This document shows positions 1-8,937 of a stretch of 64,000 nucleotides of DNA, piece after piece; within the stretch, counting starts at the first letter, position 1; each line of letters begins with the position of its first letter. Origin of the DNA: Butyricicoccus intestinisimiae (GTDB lineage: Bacteria > Bacillota > Clostridia > Oscillospirales > Butyricicoccaceae); assembly GCF_018918345.1 (NCBI RefSeq), contig NZ_JAHLQI010000002.1, positions 1 through 64,000 of the forward strand, in the 5' to 3' direction. The notes beneath the pieces are model-generated. The model had not been told where the DNA came from. It searched no databases and saw nothing but the letters and a program-made list of their open reading frames with translations. The position numbers and the translations under genes were made by a program.

Positions 1-815
1 TGGCCGGTGACCTTGCGGGCGGTGTCAATGACTTCTTTGACGGTAAAGCCGACGCCGTTGCCCAGATTAAAGATGTTGCTCTCGCCGCCGTTCATCAGAT
101 AATCCATCGCCAAAATATGTGCTTGTGCCAGATCTGTCACATGGATGTAATCTCGAATACATGTGCCGTCCTTGGTGTCGTAGTCATCGCCAAAAATCGA
201 AATGTATTCGCGCTGTCCGTTGGGAACCTGCAAAATCAGCGGAATCAGATGCGATTCCGGATTGTGCGCCTCACCGATTTTACCGGAGACATGGGCGCCG
301 CAGGCGTTGAAGTAGCGCAGCGATACAAACCGCAGGCCATGCGCCTTCCCCACCCATCTGAACATCTTTTCCATGCTCAGCTTGGTCTCGCCGTAACAGT
401 TGGTCGGCTCGGTCTTGTCTGTCTCCAAAATCGGCACGCGCTCCGGCTCGCCGTATGTCGCAGCCGTGGAAGAAAAAACAATCTTGTCGATGCCGTGCGC
501 CACCATGGATTCCAGCAGAACCTTTGTGCCGCACAAATTGTTGTCATAATATTTGAGCGGATTGGTCATGGATTCGCCGACGAGGGAATTTGCCGCAAAA
601 TGAATGACGCCGTCAATGTGTTCCGACTCAAAAACAGAATCCACAAATTCACGATTGCGAATGTCACCCTGATAAAATTTTGCCTTCGGATGCACCGCTT
701 CGATGTGTCCGGTCTCCAAATTGTCCGCAATGACGACGTCGCGCCCTGCGTCTATCAGTTCATATACGGTGTGCGAGCCGATGTAGCCCGCGCCGCCAAG
801 TACCAAAATTGCCAT
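1..815 (-). CDS. galE: UDP-glucose 4-epimerase (3' end outside window)
   Basis: Interconverts UDP-glucose and UDP-galactose in the cytoplasm, the last step of the Leloir pathway. The N-terminus shows the NAD-binding Rossmann motif GGAGYIGSH (about residues 7-15). The short-chain dehydrogenase active site follows: Ser in FSSTAATYG and the YxxxK pair in NCYGETK. About 271 residues are present of a family length near 330-340, so the gene continues past the left edge. The start at 815 follows a strong AAGGAGGAAAT site. It lies 13 bp downstream of galK and is presumably cotranscribed with galK and the upstream symporter. Confidence 0.97.
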   Translation of the reverse strand, partial: MAILVLGGAGYIGSHTVYELIDAGRDVVIADNLETGHIEAVHPKAKFYQGDIRNREFVDSVFESEHIDGVIHFAANSLVGESMTNPLKYYDNNLCGTKVLLESMVAHGIDKIVFSSTAATYGEPERVPILETDKTEPTNCYGETKLSMEKMFRWVGKAHGLRFVSLRYFNACGAHVSGKIGEAHNPESHLIPLILQVPNGQREYISIFGDDYDTKDGTCIRDYIHVTDLAQAHILAMDYLMNGGESNIFNLGNGVGFTVKEVIDTARKVTG

Positions 816-828
816 ATTTATTTCCTCC

Positions 829-2124
829 TTATGCCAGCAGAACCACGCCGCCTGCCGGACGAATCGTCAAAACGTGGCAGGCATCTTTTCCGAGCACGGA
901 TTCCATGGTTGTCTTGAAATAGCTCAGCATGTCATTGGGTACGAACGCCTGAATTGTACCGGCAAAGCCGCCGCCGTGCACGCGAACCGCGCCGCGGCCG
1001 TCCAAAATACTCTCTGCCAGCGCCAGTGCAACCGACATGTCCTGTTTTTCCGGATTGACGCCGGTATACACATTTTGCAGGTACATCGCGGACGATCTGC
1101 CGGACGCAATGACCAGCTGGCGGAACTTTTCAAAATTGCCCTTTTCCAGTGCCTCTTTTTCCGCAACAGCGCGGCGATTTTCCGCAAAGAAATGCATCGA
1201 GCGCAAAACCGCGCGGTCGCCGCACTGGCGGCGCAGAGACGGAATGGATTTCAAAAACTCCGCTTCGTCCACCTCGCGCAGCACGGTCTTGCCGAACGCC
1301 GCGGCAACCTCGCTCATTTCGCGCGGAATGGCTGCATAATCGCCAGTCAGCTCGGCATGATCTCCGCCGGTGTCTACAATGCACAGCGAATGCTCGCTCG
1401 CCTGTAAATCATAAATGATTTTGCGCACGGTCGGCTCGTTCTGATCGGCAAAATCAATGGCCACGATGCCGCCGACCGACGATGCCATCTGATCCATCAG
1501 ACCGCACGGCTTGCCGAAGTAAATATTTTCTGCGTACTGTCCGATTTTTGCAATGTCAATGGCGGTCAGCTTGCTCTCACAGAAAAAGCGGTTGATGATG
1601 ACACCGATCATGGTTTCATATGCCGCGGACGAGGACAGACCCGAACCGCTCAGCACATTGCTGGTCATGTACGCGTCAAAGCCCTTGATTTCATGGCCGA
1701 GCTTGTGCGCCGCAGCGGCAACGCCGCGAATGAGCGCCGCCGTCTTGTTGGTCTCCTCCGGATGCGGGGTCAAATCCGTCAGATCAATTTCGTCCAGCGG
1801 ATAGCCCTCCGACTGAATGCGCACAATCATGCTGTCATTCGGCGCGGCGCACGCGACAATGTCCAGATTGACGCTCGCCGCGAGCACATTGCCGTGCTGA
1901 TGGTCTGTGTGATTGCCGCCCAATTCGGTTCTGCCCGGTGCGCTGAACAGCTCGATTTCTTCCGCTCCGCAAAACTGTGTGCGGAATCCCGTCAGCACGT
2001 GCAGCAGCCGGTTTCGATAATCTGGCAGCTCCGGACTGCCCGCCATACAGCCGTATACTTCGCAGAGTCTTTCATCTGCTTTTCCTGTATGCAGAGATAA
2101 TTCTACCTGTTCTAAAGCAATCAT
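829..2124 (-). CDS. galK: Galactokinase
   Basis: GHMP-family kinase that phosphorylates galactose to galactose-1-phosphate with ATP. Seen: the galactokinase signature GRTELGGNHTDHQHG with its conserved GNHTDH, and the glycine/serine-rich ATP loop GSGLSSSAAYE. At 431 aa it is longer than the E. coli enzyme (about 380 aa). A gaggag ribosome site precedes the ATG. It sits 10 bp after the sugar symporter and 13 bp before galE, which implies one transcript. No galT is seen; it may lie beyond the left edge. Confidence 0.96.
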   Translation of the reverse strand: MIALEQVELSLHTGKADERLCEVYGCMAGSPELPDYRNRLLHVLTGFRTQFCGAEEIELFSAPGRTELGGNHTDHQHGNVLAASVNLDIVACAAPNDSMIVRIQSEGYPLDEIDLTDLTPHPEETNKTAALIRGVAAAAHKLGHEIKGFDAYMTSNVLSGSGLSSSAAYETMIGVIINRFFCESKLTAIDIAKIGQYAENIYFGKPCGLMDQMASSVGGIVAIDFADQNEPTVRKIIYDLQASEHSLCIVDTGGDHAELTGDYAAIPREMSEVAAAFGKTVLREVDEAEFLKSIPSLRRQCGDRAVLRSMHFFAENRRAVAEKEALEKGNFEKFRQLVIASGRSSAMYLQNVYTGVNPEKQDMSVALALAESILDGRGAVRVHGGGFAGTIQAFVPNDMLSYFKTTMESVLGKDACHVLTIRPAGGVVLLA

Positions 2125-2134
2125 AATTTTCTCC

Positions 2135-3544
2135 TCACAGATTGTTCAAATCAACATCCTGAATTGCTTCCGGATGGCCGGAAATGGCTGCGGTGATTTT
2201 CTTCATGAGTCCTTCGCTCAGCTTATACTTTCTTCTGTATACAACATATGCCAACAGCATGCTGACTGCCGGAATGATGCACATGAGCAGACGAATGGCA
2301 TTCTGTGTGCCCAGAGACTGGATTTCATTCGGGACATAACCGGTCAGCTTCAGCGCGTAGCCAATGGCCAGTGCGGTGAATGCTGCGGTAAACTTTACAA
2401 TCAAGGTCTGCAGCGAGAATACAACGCCTTCATTTCGTGTGCCAATCTTGCACTCGCCGTAGTCTACTACGTCAGCAAGGAATACCGTCGCACAGCCCAG
2501 CTCCAAGCCGGTGCCGGTCTTTACGATGACGCCGGAAATAGCGGTCAGAATAATGTTCGTCGGGCAGAAAATGCCAACCAGCAACAGCAAAATCAAGCCA
2601 ACTGCCGGAAAAATGCAAGCCAGCAGGAATGCGGTCTTACGAGACAGATTCTTGGTAACCTTCGGGAAAATCAGCAGGCCGACAACTTCTGCAATGGATG
2701 CACTAATCATAAATGCAGAAAGCATGCCTGCGTTGTTGCACACGTAGCTGAAGTAATAGGTTGCAACACCCATAATCAGCTGGATACCTACATTATACAA
2801 CAGAATCAGTGCAACTGCCCAGCGCAGCTGATCATTCTGCTTGATAATAGAAAAGATGTCCTTGAAATGAATTTTTTCTGTTTTGCCAGCAGTCTGCTTT
2901 TTCGGCAGATTGATAACACAAACACCAATGGTGAAAATAAATGCAGCGGCAATAATCAGCGCAAAGCGATGATATCCTGTGTAATCGCCGCCCAGACCCT
3001 TGATAATCTGCACGCCGAAGCCTGCGATAATCAGAGACTGACCAATACTAGCAAAGATTCTTGGCAGAACCGATACAGACTCTCGTTCTGCCGGATCAGA
3101 GGTAAGATTCGGAATGATGGACCAATACGGAATATCCATAATAGTGTAGGTCATGCCCCACAGGACATATGCTACCGATGCAAACACACACAGGCCAACG
3201 CCGGTCAGATGGAAATCTGTAAATACAATGACGAATACGAATGCGTTAATCAATGTGCCAATGACCAACCAAGGAACGAACTTACCAAATCGGCTGCGGG
3301 TGTTGTCTACAATCATGCCCATGAACAAATCATTGAAGGCGTCCCACAGCTTTGCGACAAAGAACATGGTACCGATAAAAGCCGGTGCGACTTTGATAAT
3401 GTCGGTAAAATAAATCATGGAAAACGTGGCAATCATGCCATAAATCATGTCTTTACCAAGGGCACCAAAAGCAAATGAGTATTTTACTCTTGCCGGAATT
3501 TTGCCCTGATAAACAACATTGCTTGTTGCGGTTTCAGCGCTCAT
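2135..3544 (-). CDS. GPH-family sugar:cation symporter (MFS)
   Basis: Membrane transporter of the glycoside-pentoside-hexuronide family, about 469 aa with roughly 12 hydrophobic segments (for example FIGTMFFVAKLWDAFNDLFMG). The early motif KLWDAFNDLFMG, with its invariant Asp residues, is typical of melibiose/lactose-type Na+ or H+ symporters. I place the start at 3544 (MSAETATSN) because GAGGAGGAG sits just upstream. A start 21 codons earlier is open but lacks such a site. The galK-galE neighbours suggest a galactoside or galactose substrate; this is inference. Confidence 0.9.
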   Translation of the reverse strand: MSAETATSNVVYQGKIPARVKYSFAFGALGKDMIYGMIATFSMIYFTDIIKVAPAFIGTMFFVAKLWDAFNDLFMGMIVDNTRSRFGKFVPWLVIGTLINAFVFVIVFTDFHLTGVGLCVFASVAYVLWGMTYTIMDIPYWSIIPNLTSDPAERESVSVLPRIFASIGQSLIIAGFGVQIIKGLGGDYTGYHRFALIIAAAFIFTIGVCVINLPKKQTAGKTEKIHFKDIFSIIKQNDQLRWAVALILLYNVGIQLIMGVATYYFSYVCNNAGMLSAFMISASIAEVVGLLIFPKVTKNLSRKTAFLLACIFPAVGLILLLLVGIFCPTNIILTAISGVIVKTGTGLELGCATVFLADVVDYGECKIGTRNEGVVFSLQTLIVKFTAAFTALAIGYALKLTGYVPNEIQSLGTQNAIRLLMCIIPAVSMLLAYVVYRRKYKLSEGLMKKITAAISGHPEAIQDVDLNNL

Positions 3545-3582
3545 ACTATCTCCTCCTCTTGTTCCGTTGAAACTCTTTACTG

Positions 3583-3594
3583 TACTTACAAGTA
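3583..3594 (-). promoter_or_regulatory. Operator-like palindrome on the symporter -10 region
   Basis: TACTT-AC-AAGTA is a perfect inverted repeat. It overlaps a minus-strand TATACT hexamer (complement at 3591-3596) about 50 bp upstream of the symporter start. The -35 region is weak. The position fits repression of the galactose operon; the binding protein is unknown. Confidence 0.45.
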
Positions 3595-3663
3595 TACTGT
3601 GTTTCAAAAATATTAAAATTGAAAAATCAATTCAAAAAATACAAATTCCAGTTTCAAAAGAAA

Positions 3664-3707
3664 AAAGATGACATGTATCATCCCGCAGGATCGTACATGT
3701 CATCTTT
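3664..3707 (-). terminator. Intrinsic terminator after the TIM-barrel gene
   Basis: A perfect 14-bp stem (arms 3664-3677 and 3694-3707) is followed on the minus strand by a run of six T. It separates the 3730-4518 gene from the symporter-galK-galE unit. Confidence 0.9.
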
Positions 3708-3729
3708 GGTATTTCTTGTGCCGAACCGA

Positions 3730-4518
3730 TTAGAAAATTTCCATGATTGCCGGAACAGCGGTCTTGGTGTCGGTCTTAGGGAACAGCTCACAGCCGACAA
3801 TTCCGGTATAGTGCAGTTCCTTGAGAACATTCATGACGTTCTTGTAGCATATTTCGCCTGTGCCTGGCTCATGACGCCCCGGTGCATCGGCAATATGAAT
3901 GTGACCGATGGTATCTATGTACGCACGAATGGTATCGCAAATCTTGCCTTCGTTGAGCTGCATATGATAGGCATCGTACAAAATGCGCAGCTTTGGAGAG
4001 CCAATCAGGCGAATGATCTCCGCTGCCATCTGCGTGTTCTTCAAAAAATTGCCGACATGATCGGTGGTGATGTTCAGACCTTCCAGATTCATCTGGATGC
4101 CGCTCTGCTCCGCAATCTTTGCGCAGTCGAGCAGCATATCGTACATGGAGCACAGCTTTACTGTGTCGGACAGGTCATCATAATGGTTGACAACAATGCC
4201 GCCATCGCCCAGTGCGTTGGAGTGAATGGTCACGCTCTTTGCACCAATCTTCTGTGCAGCTGCTACAGACTTCTTCAGAAATTCCAGATACTTTTCCTTG
4301 TGGGTCGGATCAACCAGAGAATATTCCGCATCGCCGTTAAATCCGCTGATACCAATATCTGCTTTCTCTGCGGCTGCCTTGACAGCATCCAAATCCTTGT
4401 CCGTCCAGCTCCAGAATTCTACATAGTCGAAGCCATCGTCCTTTGCCGCCTGAAAACGATCGAGAAACGGAATCTCAGCATACATCGGTTCGATGCATGC
4501 GCCTTTTAACAGTTTCAT
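3730..4518 (-). CDS. Hydroxypyruvate isomerase-like TIM-barrel sugar isomerase/epimerase
   Basis: 262-aa member of the xylose-isomerase-like AP-endonuclease-2 TIM-barrel fold (hydroxypyruvate isomerase / sugar epimerase group). Seen: ordered metal-site-type segments VTIHSNALGD, MNLEGLN (Glu), ILYDAYHMQ (Asp/His), IGHIHIADAPGRHEPGTG (His) and GCELFP (Glu). The cofactor and exact substrate cannot be read from sequence. It has its own promoter (about 4542-4570) and terminator, so it is a separate unit upstream of the galactose genes. It could be a hydroxypyruvate isomerase or a keto-sugar epimerase. Confidence 0.85.
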   Translation of the reverse strand: MKLLKGACIEPMYAEIPFLDRFQAAKDDGFDYVEFWSWTDKDLDAVKAAAEKADIGISGFNGDAEYSLVDPTHKEKYLEFLKKSVAAAQKIGAKSVTIHSNALGDGGIVVNHYDDLSDTVKLCSMYDMLLDCAKIAEQSGIQMNLEGLNITTDHVGNFLKNTQMAAEIIRLIGSPKLRILYDAYHMQLNEGKICDTIRAYIDTIGHIHIADAPGRHEPGTGEICYKNVMNVLKELHYTGIVGCELFPKTDTKTAVPAIMEIF

Positions 4519-4541
4519 ATCAAGCTCTCCTTTGCTCTTTT

Positions 4542-4570
4542 GTTATACAGTAACACAATTTACGTGTCAG
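4542..4570 (-). promoter_or_regulatory. Sigma-A-type promoter for the TIM-barrel gene
   Basis: Minus-strand CTGACA, 17 bp, TATAAC, about 25 bp upstream of the start codon. Confidence 0.6.
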
Positions 4571-4681
4571 TGCAATCGCGAAATGTCATGGCCGGATTTT
4601 TTTGCAGCGAAAAAGCCGAACCATACACCGGACAGCTTTTTCTCGCATATGCTGAACCACCTCAAAACGGAAGGTGATTGT

Positions 4682-5374
4682 ATGCTGATTTCCCTCACAA
4701 CGGCGTTTCTGTGCGGCGCAGCCTTTTGTATTCTGCGCGTTTCCTCTCCCTCCGGTTCGTTTCCGCGTCCGCTCAGCGCAGAACAGGAAGCCGCCTGCAT
4801 CGCGGCCATGCGCAGCGGCGACAGCCAAGCGCGCGACATGCTCATCGAACACAATTTGCGGCTTGTCGCGCACATCGTCAAAAAATACTATGCTTCTTCC
4901 TCGGATACCGATGATTTGATTTCCATCGGCACCATCGGGCTAATCAAAGGTGTTTCCACCTTCGATCCGAACAAAAATGTGCGGCTTGCCACGTATATTT
5001 CGCGGTGTATTGAGAATGAAATCCTCATGCACTTTCGTTCAACCAAAAAATACGCCGGTGACGTCTCGCTTGACGAGCCGATGGAGCAGGACGGGGACGG
5101 CAGTTCGCTGTCCCTGATGGACGTCCTGTCCAGCCAAGACCGCGGACTGGAGCAGGTGGACAACAGCGACCAAGGGCAGCTGCTGTTTCGCGCATTGCAG
5201 GGATTGGAGCCGCGAGAGCGCGAAATTATCCGCCTCCGCTACGGTCTGACCGGTCAGCCGCCGCTCACACAGCGCGAAACCGCCAAGCGGTACGGCATTT
5301 CCCGCTCATACATCTCGCGCATTGAGAAAAAAGCCCTGCTCAAGCTGCGCCGCGCCTTGGAATCGCAGCGCTGA
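4682..5374 (+). CDS. sigK: RNA polymerase sporulation sigma factor, pro-sigma-K type
   Basis: Late mother-cell sporulation sigma factor, 230 aa. The first ~30 residues (MLISLTTAFLCGAAFC...) are hydrophobic, like the membrane-associated pro-sequence cleaved from Bacillus pro-sigma-K. Region 2 reads NMLIEH-type DMLIEHNLRLVAHIVKKYY and DLISIGTIGLIKGV. Region 4 ends in the helix-turn-helix RYGISRSYISRIEKKAL. The start at 4682 follows GGAAGGTGATTGT; longer upstream frames have no such site. The gene is continuous, with no skin-like insertion. sigE/sigG are not adjacent. Confidence 0.92.
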   Translation: MLISLTTAFLCGAAFCILRVSSPSGSFPRPLSAEQEAACIAAMRSGDSQARDMLIEHNLRLVAHIVKKYYASSSDTDDLISIGTIGLIKGVSTFDPNKNVRLATYISRCIENEILMHFRSTKKYAGDVSLDEPMEQDGDGSSLSLMDVLSSQDRGLEQVDNSDQGQLLFRALQGLEPREREIIRLRYGLTGQPPLTQRETAKRYGISRSYISRIEKKALLKLRRALESQR

Positions 5375-5376
5375 CC

Positions 5377-5405
5377 TTGCAGGAACAGATAAAATCTGAT
5401 ACACT
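5377..5405 (+). promoter_or_regulatory. Promoter for the HAD phosphatase
   Basis: TTGCAG, 17 bp, TACACT, immediately after the sigK stop codon and 39 bp before the next start. Confidence 0.6.
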
Positions 5406-5443
5406 CATAGTGATTCTAATTTCTCATCAAACAGGAGCTTTCC

Positions 5444-6094
5444 ATGAAACATATTTTCTTTTTTGACCTTGACGGAACGCTGACAGACTCCGGCGAGGGA
5501 ATTTTAAACTGCGTGCGTCACGCACTGGATTTGCAAAACTGGCCGCATCCGTCCGACGAAAACTTGCGCCGCTTTATCGGTCCTCCGCTCATCGACAGCT
5601 TTATGGACATTGCCGGTATGAACAAGCAGCAGGCACAGCAGGCTGTCCGCGATTATCGCGCACGGTATTCCACCGGCGGTTTGTTTGAAAACCGCGTCTA
5701 TGACGGCATTCCGGACGTATTAAAAGCCTTAAATGACGCGGGCAAGCGTTGCTTTATGGTCACGAGCAAGCCGGAAGCCTTTTCCGTCCGCATCGCAGAC
5801 AAATTCGGACTGACGCCTTATCTGGAATCCATCTGCGGCGCCACATTGGACGGGAAAATGGATTCCAAGGAACAAATCGTCGAACTGGCTTTGCAGCGCG
5901 CAGGCAATCCGGACCCATCCGATGTAGAAATGATCGGTGACCGTCTGTTCGATGTCGAAGGCTCCCGCAAGCACGGCATTGACTGCACCTATGTGCTGTA
6001 CGGCTTTGGCAGCCGCGAAGAAGCCGAAGCCCACCGCGCCGCCCATATTGTCGAAACACCGGCACAGCTGAAAGATCTGTTATTATCTCTATAA
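5444..6094 (+). CDS. HAD-superfamily phosphatase (phosphoglycolate phosphatase-like)
   Basis: 216-aa cytoplasmic hydrolase. Motif I FDLDGTLTDS carries the nucleophilic Asp and the acid/base Asp. Motif II is the Ser/Thr of MVTSKPE. Motif III/IV is GDRLFDVEGSRKHGI. The helical cap between motifs I and II resembles the phosphoglycolate/pyrophosphate phosphatase subgroup (Gph/PpaX/YcjU-like). Substrate cannot be assigned. It stands alone between sigK and the convergent ade gene and shares a bidirectional terminator with ade. Confidence 0.85.
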   Translation: MKHIFFFDLDGTLTDSGEGILNCVRHALDLQNWPHPSDENLRRFIGPPLIDSFMDIAGMNKQQAQQAVRDYRARYSTGGLFENRVYDGIPDVLKALNDAGKRCFMVTSKPEAFSVRIADKFGLTPYLESICGATLDGKMDSKEQIVELALQRAGNPDPSDVEMIGDRLFDVEGSRKHGIDCTYVLYGFGSREEAEAHRAAHIVETPAQLKDLLLSL

Positions 6095-6097
6095 AAC

Positions 6098-6128
6098 ACA
6101 AAACCACCGGTAAAACCGGTGGTTTTGT
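6098..6128. terminator. Bidirectional terminator between HAD gene and ade
   Basis: 13-bp perfect stem ACAAAACCACCGG with loop TAAAA; A/T tracts on both sides let it act for both convergent genes. Confidence 0.9.
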
Positions 6129-6130
6129 TA

Positions 6131-7837
6131 TTATTCAGCAATAAACTGCATATTTTCCACATCAAAAACGCCGCGCGGGGTGATGCGCAGAGCCGGAATG
6201 ACCGGCAGCGCCAAAAATGACAGCAGCGTAAGCGGCGAGACGCCGTCCGGCACACCCATTTCATGCGCCTTTGCTATCATCGCGGACAGCTCGGACTGCA
6301 CGGCATGGAATCCGGCATCGCTCATCAGACCCATAATCGGAAGCGGCACGGTATACAAAATCTTTCCGTTTTGAACCAGTGTATAGCCGCCGCCAATCTC
6401 ACGCAGATGCTCTATGGCGCGCAGCATATCCGCATCGTTGTCACCGATGACGGACAGATTATGGCTGTCATGCGCCACGGTAGACGCGATGGCGCCATTT
6501 TGAATATTAAAATCCATCACGGCGCCGACACCGACTTTACCCGTGTTGTGATGCCGCTCCACAACGGCAATTTTGCTGTACAAATTATTCGGCACAAACA
6601 AGCCGTTTTTCTGCGGCAGACGCACTCGTTCATGCCCTGTAATCAACTGGTTGGGAATGACGCGGATGACGTCATTTTTTTCTCCGACCGGCAGATCCAG
6701 CTGCTCCGGCCGAACCGGCAAACAGTGCATGGTTCGCCGCAGTGGGCTGTCCTGCGGCAGCTTCGGCTGCGCGCGGAATCCCGCGACATCCTTGCCCCGA
6801 TGATATACCGTGTGAATCTGCACGGTTTCCAAATCATCCAGCACGATCAAATCCGCCTGCATGCCCGGCGCAATCGCACCGAGCTGATGCGCCAGACCGT
6901 AATGCTGCGCGGTGTGAATGGTTGCCATGCGGATGGCATCGACCGGCGCAATGCCGCAGTCAATCGCCTTGCGCACGCAATGGTCAATATGTCCCTCCGT
7001 GTGAATATCTTCGATATGCTTATCATCTGTGCAGAACGAGAACCCGCTGATATCCATGTTGTGCATGATAATGCCGTCAATAATCGGCTCCAGATTGCGG
7101 GCGGCACTGCCCTCCCGAATGTGAATGTGCATGCCCAGACGGCGTTTTTCCAGTACTTCCTCTACGCTGGAGCACTCATGGTCGTTCGTGATACCCGCCA
7201 GCACATAGGCATTGAGCTGTTTTCCCGTCAGCCCCGGCGCATGGCCGTCCTTTGGTCTGCCGTCAAACAGAGCGAGCTTTTGCGTCATCGCGGGATCGGC
7301 GTTCACGGTAGAGACATAATCCATGACTTCGCCCAAGCCCAAAATGCGCGGATTGTTCTGGTATTTTTTCATTTCTGCCGCGTCAAAGGTACAGCCGTTG
7401 TCCTCAAACGGCAGTGCCGGCACGCAGGACGGCATCATCACATAGACATTGGCCGGTACGTCCTCCGTCTCATCCAAAATATAATCAATGCCCGCCGCGC
7501 CGCTGACATTTGCCGCCTCATGCGGGTCTGCGATATACGTCGTCGTGCCGCACTTGACCGCCCGTTCCACCAGTTCCGCCGGTGTCACCATAGTGGATTC
7601 CAAATGCAGATGTGCATCAATAAAGCCCGGGCACAGATATTTTCCCGTCAAATCTATTTCCTGTGCGCCGACATATCCGTCACCCATGCCCACAATGGTG
7701 CCGTCTTTGACGGCAACCGATGTGCGCAGAATTTCTCCTGTAAACACATTGATGACGTTTCCGCCGCGAAATATCAAATCTGCCTGTACCTCTCCTCTGG
7801 CTGCCTTTGCCAGCTCAGGAAACTTTGAAAAATCCAT
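6131..7837 (-). CDS. ade: Adenine deaminase
   Basis: Amidohydrolase that converts adenine to hypoxanthine and ammonia, in purine salvage. At 568 aa it has the family length. Seen: the metal-site motif GFIDAHLHLESTMVTP, DPHEAANVSG, the HGHAPGLTGKQL block, CTDDKHIEDI, and a C-terminal half typical of Ade. The reading frame stays open far upstream of 7837, but MDFSKFPELA is the first start with homologous sequence after it, so I chose 7837. It diverges from the PflX-type radical SAM gene; about 108 bp separate the two starts. Confidence 0.95.
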   Translation of the reverse strand: MDFSKFPELAKAARGEVQADLIFRGGNVINVFTGEILRTSVAVKDGTIVGMGDGYVGAQEIDLTGKYLCPGFIDAHLHLESTMVTPAELVERAVKCGTTTYIADPHEAANVSGAAGIDYILDETEDVPANVYVMMPSCVPALPFEDNGCTFDAAEMKKYQNNPRILGLGEVMDYVSTVNADPAMTQKLALFDGRPKDGHAPGLTGKQLNAYVLAGITNDHECSSVEEVLEKRRLGMHIHIREGSAARNLEPIIDGIIMHNMDISGFSFCTDDKHIEDIHTEGHIDHCVRKAIDCGIAPVDAIRMATIHTAQHYGLAHQLGAIAPGMQADLIVLDDLETVQIHTVYHRGKDVAGFRAQPKLPQDSPLRRTMHCLPVRPEQLDLPVGEKNDVIRVIPNQLITGHERVRLPQKNGLFVPNNLYSKIAVVERHHNTGKVGVGAVMDFNIQNGAIASTVAHDSHNLSVIGDNDADMLRAIEHLREIGGGYTLVQNGKILYTVPLPIMGLMSDAGFHAVQSELSAMIAKAHEMGVPDGVSPLTLLSFLALPVIPALRITPRGVFDVENMQFIAE

Positions 7838-7945
7838 CCTGTGACGCTCCCATCTGTCCGTGTTTTCTCTATACAACAGTATATCGCATTTTCTTGTATT
7901 TTCCCAGTCTTTTATGCTATGATAGACGAGAAAGGAGGCGTTTTC

Positions 7946-8854
7946 ATGCTCGAACACTGTACCCTGTGCCCGCGGCTGTGCGGTGTCAACCGCGAAGCCG
8001 GCGAACATGGGTTCTGCGGCGCCGATGCGCGCATCCGTATCGGTCTCGCTTCTCTGCACCAATGGGAGGAACCTTGCCTGTCCGGCACCAACGGGGCAGG
8101 CACGGTCTTTTTCTGTCACTGTCCGCTCGGCTGCGTGTACTGTCAAAACCATGACATTTCCGGCTTGGACGCAGACGCATCCGGCATTTGCACGGACATC
8201 TCCGGTCTGGCAGATACGTTTTTGTCTCTGCAGCAGCGCGGTGCCCACAACATTGATCTGGTCACGCCGACACAGTATGCCGCGCAGCTCACGCAGGCGA
8301 TTCCGCTTGCACGCAAACGCGGTCTGACCATCCCGATTGTGTACAACTGCGGCGGCTATGAGCGCGTCGAGACGCTGCGCATGTTGGACGGACTGATTGA
8401 CATTTATCTGCCCGACTTCAAATATTACAGCTCCTATTACAGTGAGCGCTATTCCCGCGCGCCGGATTACTTTGATGTCACCGTCGATGCCATCGACGAA
8501 ATGGTGCGGCAGACAGCCGAACCGGTCATCGACGCAGACGGTCTGATGCGTTCCGGCACCATCATCCGCCACTTGATGCTGCCGAATCTCGGTTCAGACA
8601 CAGCGCACATTCTGCGCACCATCGCCAAGCGCTGGGGCACTGAGGTCTTTGTCAGCCTGATGCGGCAGTTTACACCGTGCACGGATTTGACCGACTATCC
8701 GGAGCTGCTGCAGCCCATCACGGACGAAGCGTATGCCGAGGCGTGTGAGCAAATGGCGTTTCTCGGCTTAGACGGCTGGACGCAGGACGCAGAAGCCATC
8801 AGCGAGAGCTTTATTCCGCATTTTGACGGAACCGGCGTCTGCCGCGCAAAATAA
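7946..8854 (+). CDS. PflX-type radical SAM Fe-S protein (COG1313)
   Basis: 302-aa radical SAM protein. An N-terminal Cys cluster (CTLCPRLCGVNR, then GFCG) precedes the SAM cluster motif CPLGCVYC (C-x3-C-x2-C), followed by a barrel with LPDFKYYS. This matches the PflX/COG1313 group, annotated as putative glycyl-radical-enzyme activases but without proven substrates. AAAGGAGGCG precedes the ATG at 7946. A possible -10 (TATGAT) lies just upstream. No glycyl-radical enzyme is adjacent, so its partner is unknown. Confidence 0.88.
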   Translation: MLEHCTLCPRLCGVNREAGEHGFCGADARIRIGLASLHQWEEPCLSGTNGAGTVFFCHCPLGCVYCQNHDISGLDADASGICTDISGLADTFLSLQQRGAHNIDLVTPTQYAAQLTQAIPLARKRGLTIPIVYNCGGYERVETLRMLDGLIDIYLPDFKYYSSYYSERYSRAPDYFDVTVDAIDEMVRQTAEPVIDADGLMRSGTIIRHLMLPNLGSDTAHILRTIAKRWGTEVFVSLMRQFTPCTDLTDYPELLQPITDEAYAEACEQMAFLGLDGWTQDAEAISESFIPHFDGTGVCRAK

Positions 8855-8860
8855 AAAAAG

Positions 8861-8898
8861 CAGCGAGACTGCCCATCTTTCGATGTGCAATCTCGCTG
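8861..8898. terminator. Bidirectional terminator between radical SAM gene and pckA
   Basis: About 17-bp stem with two mismatches around loop TTTC. T-runs flank both sides (seven A at the left edge, six T at the right), so it serves the two convergent genes. Confidence 0.85.
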
Positions 8899-8937
8899 TT
8901 GTGTTTTTTATACAGTACGAGCGTTCTCGTCAGCGGA

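Noticed and set aside
7838-7945. Purine riboswitch upstream of ade
   Set aside because: The ade-pflX gap is too short and lacks the conserved junction sequences of purine aptamers.
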